From Methylobacterium tarhaniae (GTDB lineage: Bacteria; Pseudomonadota; Alphaproteobacteria; Rhizobiales; Beijerinckiaceae), in assembly GCF_001043955.1 (NCBI RefSeq), contig NZ_LABZ01000090.1:1-35326 (forward strand): a stretch of 35,326 bases of DNA, in the 5' to 3' direction. Below, one piece after another: positions 30,748 to 35,326 of this stretch. Each line of letters opens with the position of its first letter. The stretch's first letter is position 1. The position numbers were made by a program, and so were the translations under genes. The notes beneath the pieces were generated by a model that did no database searches, was not told the DNA's origin, and saw nothing but the letters and a program-made list of their open reading frames with translations.

Positions 30748-31541
30748 TGCCGGCCTCGCTTGCCCCCCGCCTCGCCCTCGGCACCCTCGTCGCCCTGGTG
30801 CTGCTGTTCCTGGTGCTGCCGATCCTGATCGTGGTGCCGATGTCGTTCTCGAACGCCCGGTTCCTCACCTTCCCGCCGCCGGGCTATTCCTTGCGCTGGT
30901 ACGAGGCCTTCTTCGGCAACCCGGCCTGGATGCAGGCGGCACGGGTCAGCCTCGGAGTCGCGATGGCGACCGCGCTCGGCGCGACCCTGATCGGGACCGC
31001 GGCGGCCTACGCGCTCAGCATGAGCGGGTCGCGCCTCGCCCGCAGCCTGACCGTGATCCTGCTCCTGCCGCTGGTGGTGCCGATCGTCATCACGGCGATC
31101 GGGGTGTTCTTCGTCTTCGCGAAGACCGGGCTGCTGGCCACGCTGCCGGGGCTGGTGCTCGCCAACGTGATGCTGGCGACGCCCTACGTCGTCACCTCGG
31201 TGCTGGCGGGCCTGCGCGGCTTCGACCCGGCGCAGGAGATGGTGGCGCGCAGCCTCGGCATGAACCGCCTGCGCGCCTTCCTCTCCGTGACCCTGCCGCA
31301 GATCCGCCCGAGCGTGGTCTCGGGCGCCCTGTTCGCCTTCATCTCGGCCCTCGACGAGACCGTGGTGGCGATCTTCATCGCCGGCGGCGAGAACCAGACC
31401 CTGACGAAACGGATGTTCACGGCGCTCCGCGACGAGATCGATCCGACCATCGCGGCGATCTCCTCGCTCCTCACCGCCGCCTCGCTGATGGTGGTGGTGC
31501 TGGCGAGCCTGAGCGCCCGCAAGTCCGGCGCCAACCCATGA
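30747..31541 (+). CDS. ABC transporter permease, PotC-like
   Basis: The protein is 264 aa with about six membrane segments, beginning with LVALVLLFLVLPILIVVPMS. The EAA loop reads EMVARSLGMNRLRAFLSVTL then PQIRP. SALDETVVAIFIAGGENQTL is characteristic of PotC relatives. It pairs with the PotB-like permease to form the membrane channel. Translation is coupled to that gene by a one-base overlap at 30747. The next gene starts 7 bp after its stop, so the operon continues. Confidence 0.9.
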   Translation: MPASLAPRLALGTLVALVLLFLVLPILIVVPMSFSNARFLTFPPPGYSLRWYEAFFGNPAWMQAARVSLGVAMATALGATLIGTAAAYALSMSGSRLARSLTVILLLPLVVPIVITAIGVFFVFAKTGLLATLPGLVLANVMLATPYVVTSVLAGLRGFDPAQEMVARSLGMNRLRAFLSVTLPQIRPSVVSGALFAFISALDETVVAIFIAGGENQTLTKRMFTALRDEIDPTIAAISSLLTAASLMVVVLASLSARKSGANP

Positions 31542-31548
31542 TCGCCGC

Positions 31549-33267
31549 GTGACCGCGATCCTGATCCTCGGCGGCGGCTCGGCCGGCTGCGTGCTGGCCG
31601 CACGGCTCTCCGAAGAGCCGTCCTTCCGCGTCACCCTGGTGGAGGCGGGCGACGACCTGACCGCGGCGGCGATGCCGCCGGAGATCCGCAGCCGCTACCC
31701 GGGCCGGGCCTATCTCGACCCGCGCAACATCTGGCCGGCGCTGACCGCCCGGATGGGCGCACCCGCCGGCAACCGCCCGGAGGCACCGGCGCCGCGGGCT
31801 TACGAGCAGGCGCGCCGCCTCGGCGGCGGCTCGGCGATCAACGCCATGATGGCCAATCGCGGCGCGCCCGGCGATTACGACGAGTGGGGCGCGCTCGGCG
31901 CCGAGGGCTGGTCGTGGAAATCCTGCCTGCCCTACTTCCGCAAGCTCGAATCCGACCGCGATTGCGAGGGGCCGCTCCACGGCCGTGACGGACCCCTGCC
32001 GATCCGCCGCGCCACGCCCGGACAGCTCTCCCCCTTCGTCGTCGCCACGATGCGGGCGCTCCAGGCCCAGGGCCACCCGGCCGGGGCCGACCAGAACGGG
32101 CCCTGGCGCGATGGGGTCTATGTCGGCACGACCGCGATCTCGGATGACGGCGAGCGGGTGCCGGTCTCGGTCGCCTATCTCACCCCGGCGGTGCGGGCGC
32201 GAGAGAACTTGATCCTGCGCACCGGCCTCCTCGCCGAGCGCGTCCTGTTCGACGGGAGGCGGGCGGTCGGCGCGACGGTGGCGCCCCTGGCCGGCGGCCC
32301 GTCCGAGACGATTCCAGCCGACCTCGTCGTTGTGGCGGCGGGCGCGATCCACAGCCCGGCCCTTCTCATGCGTAGCGGCGTCGGACCCGGGGCGATGCTC
32401 CGCCGGCACGGGCTGCCGGTCGTCGCCGACCGGCCGGGCATCGGCCGCAACCTGATGGAGCATCCCTCGATCGCCGTCTCAGCCTACCTGACCCCTGCCG
32501 GCCGGGTCCGCGACCCGCACGAGCACCATGAGCAGGCGATCCTGCGCTACTCATCTGGCCTGCCCGGCACGCCGGAGGGCGACATGCACGGTGCGATCCT
32601 GTCGCGGACAGGCTGGCACAGCCTCGGCAGGCGGATCGGCGGGATCTTCTTCTGGGTCAACAAGTCGTATTCGCGCGGCGAGGTCGCCCTCGCCTCGCCC
32701 GATCCGCGCGCCGAGCCGCTGGTCGATTTCCGCATGCTGTCCGACCCCCGCGACCTCGCCCGACTGACGGATGCGGTCCTCCGCGGCGCCCGGGTCCTGC
32801 GCGATCCGGCCTTGGCGACGGTTCGCGGCCCGGTCTTCCCGGCGAGCTACTCGCCCCGGGTTGCCCGGGCGGCGGCGCGAAAACCCTGGCCGGCCGTGCA
32901 GCGCGGGATTCTGTCGGCGCTCCTCGACGCCGTCGGCCCGGCCCGAGAGGCGCTGATCCACGGCCTCGTGACCCAGGGCATCACCCTCGACCGCCTGCTC
33001 TGCGACGAGCGGGCGCTCGACGCCTTCGTGGCTGCCGAGGTCGGCGGAACCTGGCACCCGTCCGGCACCTGCCGCATGGGATCCGCCGCCGACCCGATGA
33101 GCGTCTGCGACGGGTTCGCCCGCCTGCGCGGCGTCGAGGCTCTCCGCGTCTGCGATGCCTCCCTGATGCCCACGATTCCCCGGGCCAACACCAACGTGCC
33201 GACCGTGATGATGGCCGAGCGTGTCGCCGACCTGATCCGCCGGGACGGTGCGGCGACGCTCCACTGA
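31549..33267 (+). CDS. GMC-family FAD oxidoreductase (choline-dehydrogenase-like)
   Basis: The protein is 572 aa, usual for the family. The N-terminal FAD motif is LILGGGSAGCVLAARLSEEP. GMC signature 1 is ARRLGGGSAINAMMANRG and signature 2 is GAIHSPALLMRSGVGPG. The catalytic histidine (about residue 503) lies in GGTWHPSGTCRMG, with the partner asparagine in RANTNVPTVMMAERV. Such enzymes oxidise alcohols to aldehydes or acids. As the last gene of the transport operon it probably oxidises a hydroxylated product of the imported compound, which is inference. The start is a GTG at 31549, 7 bp past the permease stop. Confidence 0.88.
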   Translation: MTAILILGGGSAGCVLAARLSEEPSFRVTLVEAGDDLTAAAMPPEIRSRYPGRAYLDPRNIWPALTARMGAPAGNRPEAPAPRAYEQARRLGGGSAINAMMANRGAPGDYDEWGALGAEGWSWKSCLPYFRKLESDRDCEGPLHGRDGPLPIRRATPGQLSPFVVATMRALQAQGHPAGADQNGPWRDGVYVGTTAISDDGERVPVSVAYLTPAVRARENLILRTGLLAERVLFDGRRAVGATVAPLAGGPSETIPADLVVVAAGAIHSPALLMRSGVGPGAMLRRHGLPVVADRPGIGRNLMEHPSIAVSAYLTPAGRVRDPHEHHEQAILRYSSGLPGTPEGDMHGAILSRTGWHSLGRRIGGIFFWVNKSYSRGEVALASPDPRAEPLVDFRMLSDPRDLARLTDAVLRGARVLRDPALATVRGPVFPASYSPRVARAAARKPWPAVQRGILSALLDAVGPAREALIHGLVTQGITLDRLLCDERALDAFVAAEVGGTWHPSGTCRMGSAADPMSVCDGFARLRGVEALRVCDASLMPTIPRANTNVPTVMMAERVADLIRRDGAATLH

Positions 33268-33364
33268 CGATCGGCGGACCGGCCCGAATCTCCCCGCCGG
33301 CCCACGCATGCACCCTCCGAAGGTCTCACGCGTTGGCCAACGGAGTGGGCCGGGGAATTCGCGC

Positions 33365-34417
33365 ATGGGCAATCGTGACATCGTGGTCATCGGCGGCTCT
33401 TCCGGGGCGACCGCGCCCTTGAGGACGATCCTCGGGGCCCTGTCACCCGAGCTGCCGGCGGCCCTGTTCATCGTGCTCCACATCCCCGCGCGCAGCCTCG
33501 GCCTGCTCGCGACCGTGACCGCCGCCGCGGCCCGCCTGCCGGTCCACGCCGCGGAAGACGGCATGGCGATCCGGCCCGGCCACATCTATCTCGGCGTGCC
33601 GGACCACCACCTCATCCTGGCGGAGGGGCGGATCCGGCTCGGGCGCGGCCCGCGCGAGAACATGGCGCGGCCCTCCATCGATCCGCTGTTCCGCTCGGCC
33701 GCCGCTTGCTACGGGCCCCGGGTGATCGGCGTGCTCCTGAGCGGCCTCCTGAATGACGGCGCGTCCGGCCTCGCGGCGATCAAGAGCTGCGGCGGGGTCG
33801 CGCTGGTGCAGGATCCGGCCGAGGCGCTGGCCGACGAGATGCCCCTCAGCGCCCTCGCGGCCCTCGCGGGCGCGGCCCTGGAGGTCGACCTCACCCTGCC
33901 GGCCGCGCGGATCGGCGACGTCCTGTCGGACCTGGTGCGCGATCCCGCCGGACCGTCCCTGCCGGTCTCCCCCGAGTTGCGCCTCGAAGTCGACATCGCG
34001 GCGGGCGAGCGGATCGACAGCGACGTGCTGCGCCGCATCGCCGATCCCGCCGCCCTCTCCTGCCCGCAATGCGGCGGCGTCCTCTCGCAGATCCGGGACG
34101 TCAAGCCCCTGCGGTTCCGATGCCAGGTCGGCCACGCCTATTCCGCCGAGGTCCTGGCCAAGGAGCAGGAGAGCGCCGTCGACGAGGCCATGCGGGTGGC
34201 CCTGCGCATCATCGAGGAGCGCGCGGAACTCGTCGGGCGCATGGCGCGGGACGGGCGCGAGGCCGGACGGTCGGCGGTCGGCGCGCTGTACGAGGAGCGC
34301 GCGGCCGAGTATCGCCGCTATGCCGACACGATCCGCAGGGCCGTCCTCCTGAAGGTGCCCGTCCCCGAGCCGTCCGGCCATGAGGGCGGACAGGGCGGGG
34401 GCCCGCAAGAGGAGTGA
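33365..34417 (+). CDS. CheB-type protein-glutamate methylesterase without receiver domain
   Basis: The protein is 350 aa. The CheB catalytic fold begins at the N-terminus: IVVIGGSSGATAPLRTIL (Ser12), VLHIPARSLGLL (His39) and GLLNDGASGLAAIK (Asp131) form the expected Ser-His-Asp triad. Canonical CheB has an N-terminal response-regulator domain; it is absent here. Instead a C-terminal extension carries a probable zinc site (Cys233, Cys236, Cys253, His257 in CPQCGG and CQVGHAY) and a helical tail. It would demethylate or deamidate chemoreceptor-like substrates, but its partner is unknown because no che genes are adjacent. ATG 33365 with GGGGAA upstream is preferred to 33248. Confidence 0.85.
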   Translation: MGNRDIVVIGGSSGATAPLRTILGALSPELPAALFIVLHIPARSLGLLATVTAAAARLPVHAAEDGMAIRPGHIYLGVPDHHLILAEGRIRLGRGPRENMARPSIDPLFRSAAACYGPRVIGVLLSGLLNDGASGLAAIKSCGGVALVQDPAEALADEMPLSALAALAGAALEVDLTLPAARIGDVLSDLVRDPAGPSLPVSPELRLEVDIAAGERIDSDVLRRIADPAALSCPQCGGVLSQIRDVKPLRFRCQVGHAYSAEVLAKEQESAVDEAMRVALRIIEERAELVGRMARDGREAGRSAVGALYEERAAEYRRYADTIRRAVLLKVPVPEPSGHEGGQGGGPQEE

Positions 34418-34563
34418 GGCCGGGTCGCCGCGGGAGCCCGGCACCGGTTCCCCGCGGCACCGAGACTTCCCTCCCGGAGAATTCCTCTTGCGGCATCGCC
34501 GCCCTCCCCGGACAAGCGGGCGGATGAGCCGCCCTCCCTTCGGCGGCAGGGAAGAAGAGACCG

Positions 34564-35277
34564 ATGAGGCGTTCCCTCGCGCCCGGCGCGGCACTGGCGT
34601 CCTGGACCGAGCTTGAGACCGGCCCGATTCCCGGCGGGGGCGGCGAGCTGCGCCTGGTGCGGCGCGACGACGAGTTCCTGATCGTGGTCGGCGGCATGGA
34701 GCTGATGGGCAGCCACCGCAGCGGCTCGGAGCGGGAACTCGCGGCCCTCGCCTGCGCGGCCTTGCGCGACCGTCCGGCGCCGCGCGTGCTGATCGGCGGG
34801 CTCGGCATGGGCTTCACCCTGCGGGCGGCCCTCGCCGAACTCGGGCCCGACGCGACGGTGGTCGTCGCCGAGCTGGTGCCGGCGGTCGTGGCCTGGGCCC
34901 GAGGCCCCCTCGCCCACGTGTTCGACGGCTGCCTCGACGATCCGCGGGTCGAGATCCGCGAGACCGACGTCAACCGGGTGATCCAGTCGGGGCCGGAACG
35001 CTGGGACGCCATCCTGCTCGACGTCGATAACGGCCCGCGCGGCCTGGTCAGCCGGGCGAACAACCGGCTCTACGATTCCTGGGGCCTGAAGCGGGCGCGC
35101 TGGGCCCTGCGGCCGGGAGGCCTGCTCGGGGTCTGGTCCGGCTGCCCGGACCGGAAATTCAAGGCCCGCCTGCAGCGCACCGGATTGTCCGTCGCGGAGC
35201 ACCGTATCCGCTCCGAGCGCCCCGGGCGGACCCCGCACGTGGTCTGGCTCGCGACGCGCCCATCCAGCGGGGGGTGA
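34564..35277 (+). CDS. Spermidine synthase-like class I methyltransferase-fold protein
   Basis: The protein is 237 aa. It has the nucleotide-binding motif RVLIGGLGMGFTLRAALAEL, VVVAELVPAVVAWARG, WDAILLDVDNGPRGL, then a late strand in RWALRPGGLLGVWSG. These match the spermine/spermidine synthase superfamily. It is shorter than true SpeE, and the N-terminal beta domain is reduced, so aminopropyl transfer is not assured. The ATG at 34564 follows a purine-rich AGAAGAGA site. It lies about 147 bp after the CheB-like gene and may be separately transcribed. Confidence 0.8.
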   Translation: MRRSLAPGAALASWTELETGPIPGGGGELRLVRRDDEFLIVVGGMELMGSHRSGSERELAALACAALRDRPAPRVLIGGLGMGFTLRAALAELGPDATVVVAELVPAVVAWARGPLAHVFDGCLDDPRVEIRETDVNRVIQSGPERWDAILLDVDNGPRGLVSRANNRLYDSWGLKRARWALRPGGLLGVWSGCPDRKFKARLQRTGLSVAEHRIRSERPGRTPHVVWLATRPSSGG

Positions 35278-35326
35278 CGGGGCGGCCGTCACGCGCGGAG
35301 CACTCGCCCGAAACGCTTGCCCGAAA

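Noticed and set aside
34484..34495. Second copy of the tRNA-Thr 3' end (att site)
   Set aside because: CCTCTTGCGGCA matches tRNA bases 23678-23689, but only over 12 bp, with no flanking integrase. It is likely chance, and the intervening 11 kb looks like ordinary chromosome.

Overview
The window is about 35 kb of very GC-rich (roughly 70%) bacterial chromosome. Codon use, protein families and a dispersed palindromic repeat that I recall from these genomes suggest an alphaproteobacterium of the order Hyphomicrobiales, most likely Methylobacterium. That placement is inference; no rRNA or marker gene is present. Coding density is high, and nearly all other long open frames are antisense shadows caused by the GC content.

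Region 1 (1-4.9 kb). It starts with a chemoreceptor gene broken by an internal deletion and frameshift, then a low-GC gap holding a small frameshifted ORF. Next come a class III nucleotide cyclase fused to TolB-like and TPR segments, a small membrane protein, and a Gfo/Idh/MocA dehydrogenase. Region 2 (4.9-17.5 kb) is an exopolysaccharide locus. A 16-bp minisatellite precedes a GT4 glycosyltransferase and a WecG/TagA transferase. A leftward trio follows (polysaccharide deacetylase, GT4 transferase, secreted beta-helix protein), then a rightward FemAB-like protein, a Wzx-type flippase, a Wzy/O-antigen-ligase-type polymerase and a Wzc-like co-polymerase. No initiating transferase or Wza exporter is visible here.

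Region 3 (17.5-24.3 kb) is mixed: a hypothetical protein, an Lrp/AsnC regulator divergent from a folC-like ligase, an orphan Imm53-type immunity gene, and a leftward TerB-like / amidotransferase / lrgA / lrgB series with a 20-bp tandem repeat just upstream of lrgA. A tRNA-Thr(CGT) follows, with a poorly coding flank.

Region 4 (24.3-33.3 kb) is the most coherent functional unit. A LysR regulator is followed by an ABC ATPase, a HAD hydrolase, an FAD amine oxidase, a substrate-binding protein, two permeases and a GMC oxidoreductase. A dyad with LysR-box spacing lies at the regulator's stop codon. This reads as an uptake-plus-oxidation operon for a polyamine- or amino-acid-like compound of unknown identity. 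Region 5 (33.3-35.3 kb) holds a receiver-less CheB methylesterase and a spermidine-synthase-like protein.

No phage, complete insertion sequence or CRISPR array is visible. The items most worth following up are the amine-uptake operon with its LysR dyad, a palindromic repeat whose two copies each supply the stop codon of the preceding gene, the two tandem-repeat arrays in upstream regions, the deleted chemoreceptor, the Wzc-like protein lacking a tyrosine tail, and the orphan immunity gene.
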